Shown here in pieces: positions 41,363 through 51,753 of a stretch of DNA of 64,000 nt. The notes below the pieces were generated by a model. The model saw only the letters and a list, made by a program, of their open reading frames with translations. It did no database searches and was not told the DNA's origin. This stretch comes from Acidiferrobacterales bacterium (GTDB taxonomy: Bacteria; Pseudomonadota; Gammaproteobacteria; Arenicellales; Poriferihabitantaceae): contig JAHQWE010000011.1 in the NCBI GenBank assembly GCA_019633985.1, forward strand, positions 1-64,000, given 5' to 3'. A program made the translations under genes and the position numbers. Position 1 is the stretch's first letter. The number at the start of each line of letters is the position of its first letter.

Positions 41363-42181
41363 GTGCCAAATAAAGACTGGTTTCAATCTTCTCTCGGGCT
41401 CTGGTTGTTAGACCAGGAAATGACGCAATGCCAGCAGCTTGTTCCTGACGGGTATTACCCTAGCGCACTTCAACTTGGGCTCTCCGGTCACAATTTTCTA
41501 TCCGGTATCGAAATCGGCAGCCGGTTTCAGGCAGTGTTACCCTCGGATGTCTCGGTAGAGAAATCCGATCATGTGGATGAGCAAAGTGGTGCCCATCAGG
41601 TCTTTGCTAGAGCAAGTGCACTGCCTTTCTCTGATAAAACCCACAGTCTGATTGTGCTTCCCCATGTTCTTGATTCCTGCAGTGATCCCCACGCGATGCT
41701 GAGAGAGGTCAATCAGATACTGATTCCAGAGGGCTGTTTGGTGATGACCGGATTTAACCCAATGAGCCTTTGGCGTGCCCCATGGCAACGTCGACATCAC
41801 TTCGAAAATGCCCCATGGAGTGGTCAATACTATCGGGTTCGCCGTGTACAAGATTGGCTGTCATTGCTGGGGTTCGACATTGTCGGTGGCAGCATGATGG
41901 CGTACTCCCCCCCAATACAAAACGAGAAGTTACGTAATCGATTCGGGTTTATGGAAAAAATGGGAGACCGTTGGTGGCCGGCTCTCGGCGCAAGCTGGAT
42001 CATCGTGGCGCGTAAGCGGGAAATTATCACCAGCGGTGAACATAAGCGTCGGGCGTGGCAAAGATTTATCCCGGCTATCGCAAGGCCAGCGGTCTCTTCT
42101 GGAGGACTGCGCAGTGCTAGCAAAGAGTCGAATGCGGTGAATTTGCGCTTGGTCGTCAGCAACTACAGTCACGAAACGTAG
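41363..42181 (+). CDS. Class I SAM-dependent methyltransferase (GTG start)
   Basis: SLIVLPHVLDSCSDPHAMLREVNQILIPEGCLVMTGFNPMSLW; gene adjacent to rnhA. Confidence 0.88.
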   Translation: MPNKDWFQSSLGLWLLDQEMTQCQQLVPDGYYPSALQLGLSGHNFLSGIEIGSRFQAVLPSDVSVEKSDHVDEQSGAHQVFARASALPFSDKTHSLIVLPHVLDSCSDPHAMLREVNQILIPEGCLVMTGFNPMSLWRAPWQRRHHFENAPWSGQYYRVRRVQDWLSLLGFDIVGGSMMAYSPPIQNEKLRNRFGFMEKMGDRWWPALGASWIIVARKREIITSGEHKRRAWQRFIPAIARPAVSSGGLRSASKESNAVNLRLVVSNYSHET

Positions 42182-42197
42182 ACGACGCGTTTAACTA

Positions 42198-42653
42198 ATG
42201 GCTCGACAAAAAATGGTGACCATCTACACAGATGGTGCCTGCAGAGGCAATCCTGGGCCCGGAGGTTGGGGTGCAGTGCTCATGTCAGGGGGGCATGAAA
42301 AATCATTACTGGGTGCGGAAGCCTTGACTACGAATAATCGAATGGAGCTCAAAGCCGCCATTGAGGCACTTTCTGCGCTGAAAGGTCGATGTGATGTCTC
42401 ATTGTTTACCGACTCAGAATACTTACGCCGCGGTGTGTTGGAGTGGCTGGAGGGCTGGAAAAAAAGGGGTTGGCGAAACGCGGCGAAAAAACCTGTGAAA
42501 AACAGGGATCTTTGGGAGCAACTCGACGCGTTGTTAACAGCGCACGACATAGAGTGGCATTGGGTCAAGGGGCACTCTGGCGATCCTGGTAATGAACGCG
42601 CGGACCAGCTGGCAAATCAGGCCATCGATAACATGGCTGAAGGAACGCCATAA
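42198..42653 (+). CDS. rnhA: Ribonuclease HI
   Basis: [54 protein letters not shown]. Confidence 0.98.
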   Translation: MARQKMVTIYTDGACRGNPGPGGWGAVLMSGGHEKSLLGAEALTTNNRMELKAAIEALSALKGRCDVSLFTDSEYLRRGVLEWLEGWKKRGWRNAAKKPVKNRDLWEQLDALLTAHDIEWHWVKGHSGDPGNERADQLANQAIDNMAEGTP

Positions 42654-42685
42654 ATACCATTCAATATGCGAGCGAATAGAATCCA

Positions 42686-43417
42686 ATGAGACAAGTCATT
42701 CTGGACACCGAGACAACAGGTTTAGAGCCCAAACAGGGGCATAAAATCATTGAAATTGGTTGTATCGAAATGGTGAATCGTCGAATGACCGGCAATACCT
42801 TCCACCACTATGTGCACCCGCAACGAGAAATCGATGAGGCCGCCATTGAGGTGCATGGCATTACGTTGGAAAAGCTCGAAGGTAAGCCACTGTTTGCGGA
42901 TCTGGCGGAGGAGTTATTGTCGTTTCTCCGAGATAGCGAGCTGATCATTCACAACGCGCCATTTGATGTGGCATTTCTCAATCATGAGTTCAAGTTAGCA
43001 GGTTATTCTGATGGGGTGATTGAAACCCATTGCGAAGTTTTGGATTCGCTGGTGATGGCGCGACACAAACACCCGGGACAGAAAAATAATCTAGATGCGT
43101 TATGTCGTCGCTATGAAGTCGACAACAGCCAGCGCGAGCTGCATGGAGCGTTGCTGGACGCAGAAATTCTGGCGGATGTCTACCTGGCCATGACGGGAGG
43201 ACAGATCTCATTGATTGGCGAGTCTGAGGATATCACCCAGTCAGGCAGAGATCATGGGGGAACAAATGAAATTGATGGTTCGCGGCCTTTGGTCAAAACG
43301 CCGCTGATACCTGCTTCTGCAGAAGAGCTGGAAGCGCATGAAAAATGGCTGGCGCTGCTAGAGCAGGAAGCGCCGGGTAGAGTGGTCTGGAATCAAACCG
43401 ATGAATCCGCGTACTAA
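42686..43417 (+). CDS. dnaQ: DNA polymerase III epsilon subunit
   Basis: RQVILDTETTGLEPKQGHKIIEIG, IHNAPFDVAFLNHE, LHGALLDAEILADVYLAMTGGQ. Confidence 0.98.
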   Translation: MRQVILDTETTGLEPKQGHKIIEIGCIEMVNRRMTGNTFHHYVHPQREIDEAAIEVHGITLEKLEGKPLFADLAEELLSFLRDSELIIHNAPFDVAFLNHEFKLAGYSDGVIETHCEVLDSLVMARHKHPGQKNNLDALCRRYEVDNSQRELHGALLDAEILADVYLAMTGGQISLIGESEDITQSGRDHGGTNEIDGSRPLVKTPLIPASAEELEAHEKWLALLEQEAPGRVVWNQTDESAY

Positions 43418-43448
43418 CCAGCGGGTTTCTTAACCCCAGGGTTGGCAG

Positions 43449-44252
43449 ATGAAGGAGCTGGTCGATCTGGCGCATGATGCGATCAGAACGGGAGATATCT
43501 CGAAAAAAGTGGCGCTCATCAGTGAGATGCGATCGCTGTGCCAGTCATCGTCAGCAGTCTCGCTGTCCCACCGAGAGTCAGCTGCGCTTATAGATCAGCC
43601 TGGAATGCCGTCTGGTTTGCGGTTAGTCCATCCCAGAGACCTTCCTCGAAGGAGCTTGCAGTCGATTGAAGGTAAAGCGGGTTTCTTGCACGCGATCGCA
43701 CATATCGAATTTAATGCAATCAACCTCGCCCTGGATGCAATCTACCGATTTTCAGAGATGCCTGATGAATTTTACGCTGACTGGTTGCTGGTGGCTGAGC
43801 AAGAGGCAGACCATCACAATAGAATTGCCGCTTGCCTTGAGCGAATGGGTTATCGATATGGTGATTTCCCGGCGCACAATGGGCTTTGGGATATGGCGTT
43901 GAAAACCGCGAATGACCTAATTAGCCGTATGGCAATGGTTCCCTGTGTGTTTGAAGCCAGAGGGTTGGATGTGACCCCACCGATGATCGATAAGCTCAAG
44001 AGGGCGGGTGAGATCGAAAGCGCAAAGGTTTTACAGTTTATCCTTGAGGAAGAAATCGGCCACGTGAGAATTGGTGTAAGGTGGTATCAATACGCCTGTC
44101 GACGTGCAGGGTTGGATCCAATCGATACGTTTCTTTCACTATTACAAAAATATCTGCCCAATAAAAAACAGGGGCCATTTAACCTGCACCATCGACGGGA
44201 AGCGGGATTCAGCGAAGAATGGCTGTCGAAACTTGAGGGGTTGTCAGGGTAG
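43449..44252 (+). CDS. DUF455 ferritin-like protein
   Basis: [47 protein letters not shown] metal-ligand helices. Confidence 0.88.
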   Translation: MKELVDLAHDAIRTGDISKKVALISEMRSLCQSSSAVSLSHRESAALIDQPGMPSGLRLVHPRDLPRRSLQSIEGKAGFLHAIAHIEFNAINLALDAIYRFSEMPDEFYADWLLVAEQEADHHNRIAACLERMGYRYGDFPAHNGLWDMALKTANDLISRMAMVPCVFEARGLDVTPPMIDKLKRAGEIESAKVLQFILEEEIGHVRIGVRWYQYACRRAGLDPIDTFLSLLQKYLPNKKQGPFNLHHRREAGFSEEWLSKLEGLSG

Positions 44253-44543
44253 AACCTTTTTATATGGCTTGACCTCCACGGATTCATAAACGCCAGCGGC
44301 GATATAAGGATCCGCATCGGCCCAGGACTGGGCATCCGCCAGGGAATTAAATTCCGCGATAATCAAACTGCCGGTAAAGCCGGCAGGACCGGGGTCTTCG
44401 CTGTCTACCGCTGGGGATGGCCCCGCGACGAGAAGGCGGCCTTGGTTAACGAGCAGCTTTAAACGTTCCACATGAGCTGGTCTGGCAGCCAATCGAGCCT
44501 CCAGACTGTTTTGCGAATCGGTGGCATAAATCGTGTAATACAT
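44244..44543 (-). CDS. YciI-like protein
   Basis: [66 protein letters not shown]. Confidence 0.92.
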   Translation of the reverse strand: MYYTIYATDSQNSLEARLAARPAHVERLKLLVNQGRLLVAGPSPAVDSEDPGPAGFTGSLIIAEFNSLADAQSWADADPYIAAGVYESVEVKPYKKVLP

Positions 44544-44679
44544 ACGTGTTTTTCTAATGAGATTGTCGTTAGTGCGAAGTGTAATATCTTCGCAGGTTGG
44601 TTAGTATAGTGGCATCAGAATGGGATCGAAAATCGGGCGCTGAAATGGTTGCGATTCTCAGTCTGGTCCATAAACAGAT

Positions 44680-45345
44680 TTGTATAAAAAGCCCCGCGAG
44701 ACTAGAACAATTAAAGAAAAGAAATATATTGTCGTAGAAGGCCCTATTGGTGTGGGTAAAACAACCCTGGCGCGCAAAATGGCGGCTTCCATTGGCGCGG
44801 GCCTCATGTTGGAGCAGCCAGATGACAACCCTTTTTTAGAGCGCTTTTATCGTTCTCCAACGCAATACGCATTGCAAACCCAGTTATATTTTTTATTTCA
44901 ACGGGTCAAACAGCTTACTGGGCTTCGTCAGGGAGATTTGTTTTCGCCGATTCATATCGCCGATTTTATGCTGCAAAAAGACCCGCTATTCGCGCGGTTG
45001 ACGCTGGATGAGGACGAGCTGTATTTGTATGAGCAGGTTTACAAACAATTAGCCCCTGAAGTGCCGACACCTGATCTGGTTATTTATCTACAAGCACCCA
45101 CGGATGTGCTGGTGAAACGCATCCGCAAACGAGGTATCTTGTTCGAGCGTAATATGGAACGAGATTATTTGGAGGAATTGTCCGAAGCCTATACCCGCTT
45201 CTTTTTGGGATATCATGATTCAGCATTATTGATGATCAATGCTGAAAACATCAATTTTCTCGACAACGAAGAACACTATGAACTCTTGCTGGATCAGGTG
45301 AAGTCTATTCAATCTGGTAGGCACTATTTTAATCCGGCGATCTAA
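44680..45345 (+). CDS. Deoxynucleoside kinase family protein (TTG start)
   Basis: YIVVEGPIGVGKTTLARKMA, LEQPDDNPFLERFY, DLVIYLQAPTDVLVKRIRKRGI. Confidence 0.88.
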   Translation: MYKKPRETRTIKEKKYIVVEGPIGVGKTTLARKMAASIGAGLMLEQPDDNPFLERFYRSPTQYALQTQLYFLFQRVKQLTGLRQGDLFSPIHIADFMLQKDPLFARLTLDEDELYLYEQVYKQLAPEVPTPDLVIYLQAPTDVLVKRIRKRGILFERNMERDYLEELSEAYTRFFLGYHDSALLMINAENINFLDNEEHYELLLDQVKSIQSGRHYFNPAI

Positions 45346-45356
45346 TTCCTATTTCC

Positions 45357-45761
45357 ATGAATCAATCCGCAGCTGACTTAAAACATAAACAACCCTCCCT
45401 CCGAACTGTTGCCATGCCGGCAGATGCCAACCCCGCAGGGGATATATTTGGCGGATGGATCATGGCGCAAATGGACTTGGCGGGTGCTATTTACGCCAGC
45501 TATGAGGTGAAAGGAAGACTAGTAACCGTGGCGGTGGAATCTATGAACTTTCACCTTCCGGTTTTTATAGGAGACCAGGTAAGCTGCTACTGTGATACAA
45601 CTCGCATAGGGACAACTTCGATTTCAATTCATATTGAAGCATGGGTGCGAAGGCGAGCTTCGGATGTAGAGCTTCTGAAAGTGACCGAAGCGACCTATAC
45701 CTTTGTTTCGATAGACGAGAACCGGCGACCGATTCCGATCAAGCGGCATAAGGGGGACTAG
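45357..45761 (+). CDS. Acyl-CoA thioesterase, YciA-like hotdog fold
   Basis: LRTVAMPADANPAGDIFGGWIMAQMDLAGAIYA. Confidence 0.92.
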   Translation: MNQSAADLKHKQPSLRTVAMPADANPAGDIFGGWIMAQMDLAGAIYASYEVKGRLVTVAVESMNFHLPVFIGDQVSCYCDTTRIGTTSISIHIEAWVRRRASDVELLKVTEATYTFVSIDENRRPIPIKRHKGD

Positions 45762-45982
45762 ACAACATAGGATTTATACCGCCTTAACACTCAGTTGCTG
45801 ATCACTGGGCATTGTCTGTCAAGCCTTTTATGCGGGTTGTCCCAATGAAACTTTAGGTACCTATCCGTTTGAAAAGTTATCCGTAGTGCAATGCAGAAAC
45901 GTGTCTCGACGACAAAAATGTATTAGCCGTAGGTGCCTGTTACCCCTCCGCCCATTGCTTAAATCGAGATAGTATTTATCCT

Positions 45983-46807
45983 TTACCCTCGACCTGTTCC
46001 CCTGGCGAGTTCTCCGACAAACTTATGAACGTTGTTGACGAGGTCTGCAGAGGGGATTCCCGCGTCTATCCCTTGCGCAATTATATTAACGATTGCAGAA
46101 CCTACGACTGCACCCTCTGCTACCGATAATATTTCCGCCACTTGCTCAGCTGTTTTAATACCAAAGCCGACTGCAATCGGAAGATCCGTGTGACGCTTTA
46201 GTCGCGCCACCGCTTCTTCCACCGAGTTTTGTGCGGCTGATTGCGTGCCAGTGATGCCCGCGATGGAAACGTAATAGACGAAGCCAGAACTGTTTTGCAA
46301 TACAGTCTCAAGACGGTGATCATCAGAGGTAGGGGTAGTCAAACGAATCCAGTTAAGACCTGCAGTCATACAGGGGTGACATAACTCCTCATCCTCTTCG
46401 GGAGGCAGGTCTACAATAATGAGACCGTCGACGCCAGCGACAATGGCTGCATCGATAAATCCTTGTACACCGAAGTAGTGAATGGGGTTGTAATAGCCCA
46501 TTAAGATTATCGGCGTATCAGTATCTTGCTCTCTGAATTTGGCGACAGAATCCAGTGTCTTTTGTAACGTCATGCCATTCCCAAGAGCGCGTAGGTTCGC
46601 AAGCTGTATGGCAGGACCATCCGCCATGGGATCAGAGAAAGGCATGCCTAACTCAATAATGTCCGCCCCGGCCCTAGGAAGACCAAGCAGGATTTCCGTT
46701 GCCGTCTCGAGATCGGGGTCACCTGCAGTAAGGAAAGTAACCAGTGCTCCACGCCCTTCTTGTTGAAGCTTGGCGAAACAGCGATTTAGTCTATCTGGTT
46801 TATTCAT
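45983..46807 (-). CDS. trpA: Tryptophan synthase alpha chain
   Basis: [14 protein letters not shown] start with TGATG overlap to trp[29 protein letters not shown]. Confidence 0.97.
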   Translation of the reverse strand: MNKPDRLNRCFAKLQQEGRGALVTFLTAGDPDLETATEILLGLPRAGADIIELGMPFSDPMADGPAIQLANLRALGNGMTLQKTLDSVAKFREQDTDTPIILMGYYNPIHYFGVQGFIDAAIVAGVDGLIIVDLPPEEDEELCHPCMTAGLNWIRLTTPTSDDHRLETVLQNSSGFVYYVSIAGITGTQSAAQNSVEEAVARLKRHTDLPIAVGFGIKTAEQVAEILSVAEGAVVGSAIVNIIAQGIDAGIPSADLVNNVHKFVGELARGTGRG

Positions 46808-48045
46808 CAGGCTTTCTCTGTCTCGGTGGCAATATTCACTCCTAGAGCTTCGGCGACGGCAAAAACATCTTTGTCGCCCCGACCACAGAGATTCATCAAG
46901 ATAGTTTTGTCTGAGCTCATTTTTGGAGCAATTTTGGCGACATGCGCTAAAGCATGAGAAGGCTCCAATGCTGGAATTATCCCTTCCGTTCGACAGCATA
47001 ACTGGAAGGCATCTAGCGCTTCGCTGTCGGTGACCGAGATATATTTCACTCTTCCGGTTTCATGCAACCAGGAGTGCTCGGGTCCGATACCAGGGTAATC
47101 CAGTCCAGCCGAGATGGAATGTGCGTCGATAATTTGGCCGTCGTCGTCCTGCAGTAGGTAAGTTCTGTTACCGTGCAACACGCCCGGCTGTCCGCCGGTT
47201 AGGGATGCCGCATGCTCGCCGGTATCGATGCCGTGCCCTGCGGCCTCCACACCAATAATTTCTACCGATTCATCGTCGAGGAATGGGTGGAACAAACCGA
47301 TCGCATTGGAGCCGCCTCCAATGCAAGCGATGATAGTGTCTGGCAGATTCTCCTCGCGTTTAAGAAACTCTTCTCGCGCTTCTAAGCCAATCACCGATTG
47401 GAAATCTCTCACCATCTCTGGGTAAGGGTGCGGGCCCGCTGCGGTACCGATAATGTAAAACGTGTCTTCCACATTCGCCACCCAATCACGTAGAGCATCA
47501 TTCATGGCGTCTTTCAGAGTGGCGGTGCCACTGGTAACAGGCACAATTTCCGCACCTAGCAGCTTCATCCTGAACACATTGGGTGCCTGACGCTCGATAT
47601 CCTTTGCACCCATGTATACCACGCACGGTAAGTCAAACAGCGCACAAACAGTCGCTGTTGCTACACCATGCTGACCCGCCCCGGTTTCCGCGATAATGCG
47701 TTTTTTGCCCATTCGTTTCGCAAGCAGAATCTGCCCAAGGGTATTGTTGATCTTATGGGCGCCCGTGTGGTTGAGCTCATCGCGTTTGAAGAATACTCTC
47801 GCTCCCCCCAATTCTTCGGTGAGCCGCTTAGCAAAATAAAGTGGACTTGGTCTACCGACATAATCCTTAGAAAAATAGGCTAGTTCTTCACGAAACTCTT
47901 CGTCATCCCGGTATTGGTAGTAAGCCTTCTCCACCTCCAATATCAGTGGCATCAGGGTTTCAGCCACATAACGACCGCCAAAGATGCCGAAATGCCCTTT
48001 GGCATCGGGTCCGGAGCGGTAAGATTCTAGTGCGGGACGGTTCAT
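46807..48045 (-). CDS. trpB: Tryptophan synthase beta chain
   Basis: [38 protein letters not shown]. Confidence 0.98.
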   Translation of the reverse strand: MNRPALESYRSGPDAKGHFGIFGGRYVAETLMPLILEVEKAYYQYRDDEEFREELAYFSKDYVGRPSPLYFAKRLTEELGGARVFFKRDELNHTGAHKINNTLGQILLAKRMGKKRIIAETGAGQHGVATATVCALFDLPCVVYMGAKDIERQAPNVFRMKLLGAEIVPVTSGTATLKDAMNDALRDWVANVEDTFYIIGTAAGPHPYPEMVRDFQSVIGLEAREEFLKREENLPDTIIACIGGGSNAIGLFHPFLDDESVEIIGVEAAGHGIDTGEHAASLTGGQPGVLHGNRTYLLQDDDGQIIDAHSISAGLDYPGIGPEHSWLHETGRVKYISVTDSEALDAFQLCCRTEGIIPALEPSHALAHVAKIAPKMSSDKTILMNLCGRGDKDVFAVAEALGVNIATETEKA

Positions 48046-48100
48046 ATGTTTTTGTGCTTTTGATCGCGTGGGCGGCAGATTATACCTATCGGGTAGATTG

Positions 48101-48130
48101 TTGACATACTCTGAATGCCTCTAATATCAT
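48101..48130 (+). promoter_or_regulatory. Sigma70-type promoter for metZ leader
   Basis: TTGACA - 18 bp - TATCAT; predicted start lands at the 5' edge of the SAM-II-like aptamer. Confidence 0.7.
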
Positions 48131-48136
48131 CGGGTT

Positions 48137-48190
48137 TGCGCCGATTTGAGTTTCAGCTTGCGGGCGCGTTAGAAATACGGCTAAAGAGAA
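48137..48190 (+). ncRNA. SAM-II (SAM_alpha) riboswitch aptamer
   Basis: TGCGCCGATTTGAG...CTTGCGGGCGCGTTAGAAATACGGCTAAAG matches the recalled SAM-II consensus GCGCyGATTTra..TTGCaaGCGCGtgAtAAAtgtaGCTAAA; P1 GCGCC/GGCGC; upstream of metZ. Confidence 0.85.
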
Positions 48191-48199
48191 CACCGGCAA

Positions 48200-48268
48200 C
48201 CTGCCTGTGCGAAGCGATGGGCTTCAACTCCTTTAGTTCGTAAAGGGGTGCACAAGGCGGGTTTTTTT
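48200..48268 (+). terminator. Three-way-junction intrinsic terminator in the metZ leader
   Basis: Outer stem 48200-48210/48250-48261, inner hairpins GAAGC/GCTTC and CTCCTTTA/TAAAGGGG, followed by T7. Confidence 0.75.
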
Positions 48269-48317
48269 ATGCCCGCTCTGTATTTCCTCGAATTGAATCA
48301 CTGACAAGGTAAATACA

Positions 48318-49538
48318 TTGAGTAGAGTTAGTCATGGGTGTAGTTTGAGCACTGATGCCAATCTGGTATCCCCAGATTATGCAATGGAAACAAGGGCGGT
48401 TCGCAGTGGTCAGCTCCGCACGGCGGAAGGCGAACACAGCGAACCAATATTCGTAACATCGAGCTTCATTTTTTCTAGTGCCAGGGAAGCCGCTGCTAGA
48501 TTTAGTGGTGATGAAGACGGCAATATCTATTCACGATTCACCAATCCTACTGTGCACGGTTTCGAGCGCAGGTTGGGGGCCATGGAGGGTGCAGAATTCT
48601 GTATCGCCACCAGCTCTGGTATGGCGGCAATTACCGGCTTAGTGCTCAGTAACCTGAGACCTGGAGACCATATTATTGCTTCTTGGGAGATGTTTGGTTC
48701 TACGGTCTCATTGTTCAGCAAGGTATTCGACCAATTCGATATCAAATTAACCCTGGTGCCTGTCGCAAATACTGAAGCCTGGAAGAGTGCGATTCGACCA
48801 GAAACCAGAATGTTATTTCTCGAAACACCTTCCAATCCGCTTTGTGAGATTGCCGATATCGGTGCGTTGGCCGATATCGCCCGGGAGCAACAGGCCTTGC
48901 TCGTTGTAGATAACTGTTTTTGTACCCCGGTTCTGCAGCAGCCACTGGCGCTGGGTGCGGATGTGGTGATACACACTGCCACTAAGTATATCGATGGCCA
49001 GGGGCGCTGCGTCGGTGGTGCAATGCTGACCAATGACGAATCAATCCACGACGCATTTTTCGCCATGTTACGCACCACCGGGCCCACTATGAGCCCTTTC
49101 AATGCCTGGGTCTTTCTGAAAGGCCTGGAAACCCTACCGCTGCGGATGGCGCAACATTGTAAAAACGCCAGTGATATTGCGTTCTGGCTACTCGAACAAG
49201 ACAAGATAGATCAAGTGTTTTATCCTGGTCTGCCAGGGCATCCTGGGCACAGCCTGGCGAAACGACAGCAGTCTGATTTCGGCGGTGTGGTATCTTTCAA
49301 AATCAAGGGGGACCAAGAAGCGGCTTGGGAACTAATCGATGCCACCAGAATGCTTTCGATCACAGCGAATCTTGGAGATGCCCGCACAACCATCACGCAT
49401 CCAGCTACCACCACCCACGCGCGAGTTACTGCTGATCAACGAAAGCGCGCTGGAGTAGGGCCCAATTTGATTCGAATTTCCGCTGGACTGGAAGACTCTG
49501 GTGACATTATTGAAGACCTTGCTCGCGGATTGAAATGA
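48318..49538 (+). CDS. metZ: O-succinylhomoserine sulfhydrylase (Cys/Met metabolism PLP enzyme)
   Basis: IYSRFTNPTVHGFERRLGAMEGAEFCIATSSGMAAI, HTATKYIDGQGRCVGGAML. Confidence 0.93.
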   Translation: MSRVSHGCSLSTDANLVSPDYAMETRAVRSGQLRTAEGEHSEPIFVTSSFIFSSAREAAARFSGDEDGNIYSRFTNPTVHGFERRLGAMEGAEFCIATSSGMAAITGLVLSNLRPGDHIIASWEMFGSTVSLFSKVFDQFDIKLTLVPVANTEAWKSAIRPETRMLFLETPSNPLCEIADIGALADIAREQQALLVVDNCFCTPVLQQPLALGADVVIHTATKYIDGQGRCVGGAMLTNDESIHDAFFAMLRTTGPTMSPFNAWVFLKGLETLPLRMAQHCKNASDIAFWLLEQDKIDQVFYPGLPGHPGHSLAKRQQSDFGGVVSFKIKGDQEAAWELIDATRMLSITANLGDARTTITHPATTTHARVTADQRKRAGVGPNLIRISAGLEDSGDIIEDLARGLK

Positions 49539-49674
49539 CCGTTGCTCCAGTAGCCAGCAGAGCTTCGCTGGCTTGGCGGCAGGTTGCAATGGCCTCAAAC
49601 CCCTTTAGGACATACTGACGGCAGAGTTCCAGTCCGATGCCGCGATTGGTTCTGGTGATAAGAATTCGGTTCAC
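49507..49674 (-). pseudogene. N-terminal remnant of a short-chain dehydrogenase/reductase (C-factor-like)
   Basis: Minus-strand reading VNRILITRTNRGIGLELCRQYVLKGFEAIATCRQASEALLATGATV then loss of similarity inside metZ; compare SDR pattern 'VLITGANRGIGLE..RQY...G..VIATCR'. Confidence 0.75.
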
Positions 49675-49802
49675 AGTGGGAAGTTCGCGATTTTTCCGAT
49701 TGTATGACAGGATGAGGCTGATTTAGTCGCTGGTGAGTTTGACGGGATGGCGGAGTCAATTTATAGTTCCCCTCCCTAACTGAGGTGATACCCTGAAAAG
49801 TC

Positions 49803-50003
49803 ATGGAGCAGTCCATTGAAAAACTGGAGAGGCGCGTCTCTGAGCTCATCAAACTGGCGGAGTCCATGAATCGAGACAATGAAATCTTGCGAAACGATCA
49901 ACGCATGTTAAGACAAGAGTTCAAAGCCCTTCAGGAAAAGAATAAAATTGCGCGTGGTCGGGTGGAGCAGATTGTGGCGAGACTCAAATCGCTAGAAGCT
50001 TAA
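49803..50003 (+). CDS. TIGR02449-type small coiled-coil protein (ZapB-like)
   Basis: MEQSIEKLERRVSELIKLAESMNRDNEILRNDQRMLRQE coiled coil directly upstream of zapA. Confidence 0.88.
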   Translation: MEQSIEKLERRVSELIKLAESMNRDNEILRNDQRMLRQEFKALQEKNKIARGRVEQIVARLKSLEA

Positions 50004-50072
50004 TCATACTGACTGCGCCTCACCAACCCATTGAAACACTGATTATCAACCCGATTTCTAATCTCTTGATTT

Positions 50073-50384
50073 ATGTCCGCAAATAAAAAAAGCGTTAAGG
50101 TCAATATCATGCAACGTGAATTTACGATCGCATGCACCGATGAAGAAGCGTCGGGAGTGATGAGAGCGGCGGAGTATTTGGACAATCAAATGCGCCAAAT
50201 CGTTGAAAACAATCAGGCCCTTGGGGCTGATCGATGCGCCATCATGGCAGCATTGAATATCAGTCACGAGCTTCTCGAAGCGCGAGAGAATATCGGCGAA
50301 GATAGTGACGTGAGTGATCGCCTTGAAAAGCTGCATGACCAGATTGATGATGCGATGGGGGCAATACGCCAAGTCGCTATTTAG
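50073..50384 (+). CDS. zapA: Cell division protein ZapA
   Basis: KVNIMQREFTIACTDEEASGVMRAAEYLDNQMRQI, RCAIMAALNISHELL. Confidence 0.95.
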   Translation: MSANKKSVKVNIMQREFTIACTDEEASGVMRAAEYLDNQMRQIVENNQALGADRCAIMAALNISHELLEARENIGEDSDVSDRLEKLHDQIDDAMGAIRQVAI

Positions 50385-50493
50385 ATCGCGGTCTCTGCCA
50401 CGAGTTTTGAATTCACACTCTGGTGCAGACCACAGTCGGAAACAAATTTCAAGCTACGAAAAGTGGCATGCAGTCTGATAAACTCCCACACGC

Positions 50494-50678
50494 GTTGCCT
50501 GCAGTACTCGAGGTGTTCTCCGAATCCCTTAGAACCTAATATACAATTTCGGGTGCTTCTATGGACGGCGGGCGTGTATGAACACGGTGCAAACCGGTGG
50601 GAATCCCGAAGCTGTCTTTTGTGCCCACTTGAACCTTCCGGTTCAAGGTAAAGCGAACACACGATACAGGTGGGTAAC
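50494..50678 (+). ncRNA. ssrS: 6S RNA
   Basis: Located after zapA as in other gammaproteobacteria; closing pairing GTTGCC/GGTAAC and GTGTTC/GAACAC; 3' hairpin ACTTGAACC-ttcc-GGTTCAAGG matches the CTTGAACC..GGTTCAAGG hairpin of E. coli 6S; about 185 nt. Confidence 0.85.
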
Positions 50679-50783
50679 GCAACTAACTTTTCCAGGCGTG
50701 GACATCCACGTTTGGTCTAAATGTCAGGTAAAAATGGGTCTTAAAATTAGATCTAAGTGTTCTGAATTTCACAGCGATATTCC

Positions 50784-51746
50784 CTAAAACAGGAAATCGG
50801 CGAGGGCTTTTAGAGAGTCCTCTGCTTCGGGTATCTCTTCATAGCACTCAAAAACATGGCAGAGATCTGGGTAAATCCTCAGCGCAGTATCGACTCCCGC
50901 CTGAGACAAACGCTGCGCCAATCGGATTGCCTGCGGCATGAGAATATCCCGAGTTGCGGTGCTTATCATGGTCGGCGGAAATTTTGGATCGAATGCGCCG
51001 TAAAGAGGAGAAATTTCTGGCGTGTTTAACCGATGACGCGGCGCATAATGCATTGCGTAGTGGTCGAGATCATCGCGATGGAGAGTCGGATCCGAGGGAA
51101 AGTTCATCCCATTGTTTTTCAGCTGTTGCTGCCATGGGGTCAGATCGCACCAAGGTGACAGCAACGCGACACGTGACGGCATTGTGAGGTTGTCTTTTCT
51201 AGCTCGCTGAAGCGTAGATAACGCTAAATTTCCCCCCGCTGATTCTCCTGCAATAGCAATTTCGCAAGGGTCAATTTGTCGGAGCAATGATAGGTAAACT
51301 TGAAAGCCATCGTTGGTCGCAGCAGGGTAGGGGTATTCCGGTGCAAGCCGATACTGAGGTGCGATCACTCTAGCGCCTGTGAATGCGCAAAGCACGGCGC
51401 TGATGCACATATCATCTTCCGCACCGCCGTAAACATATCCTCCTCCAAAAAAATACAGCAGCGTGTGAGCAGAAAACGTCGTGGCTTGTTTGGGTAACAA
51501 TTCCAAACAGGGAATGCCCCCTACTTCGATCCATTTGCTCGTCACATTGTGTTTGCTTGCGGCACGGTTCGCCCGTGGTAAATATTCTGCATGTCCCTGG
51601 TCACGAATTTTGGCAACTGCATCCGCGTTTATCAGTTGTGGTGTGACTTCAGGGCGCATCGACATAAATCGCTTTCCTTCTTCCGAAACAGCATCTTTAA
51701 CTGTTCTACCCGGATCGAACTTACGCATTGCGTCTAGGCAGGTCAT
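50784..51746 (-). CDS. Alpha/beta hydrolase, HSL/acetyl-esterase type
   Basis: FFGGGYVYGGAEDD (HGGG-like oxyanion region), IAGESAGGNLAL nucleophile elbow; start at MTCLDAMRK. Confidence 0.88.
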   Translation of the reverse strand: MTCLDAMRKFDPGRTVKDAVSEEGKRFMSMRPEVTPQLINADAVAKIRDQGHAEYLPRANRAASKHNVTSKWIEVGGIPCLELLPKQATTFSAHTLLYFFGGGYVYGGAEDDMCISAVLCAFTGARVIAPQYRLAPEYPYPAATNDGFQVYLSLLRQIDPCEIAIAGESAGGNLALSTLQRARKDNLTMPSRVALLSPWCDLTPWQQQLKNNGMNFPSDPTLHRDDLDHYAMHYAPRHRLNTPEISPLYGAFDPKFPPTMISTATRDILMPQAIRLAQRLSQAGVDTALRIYPDLCHVFECYEEIPEAEDSLKALADFLF

Positions 51747-51753
51747 GTTAGCT

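Noticed and set aside
45762-45982. 220-bp gap between yciA and trpA as a possible accD/ncRNA remnant
   Set aside because: Read both strands and saw no protein similarity or clear hairpin/terminator structure.
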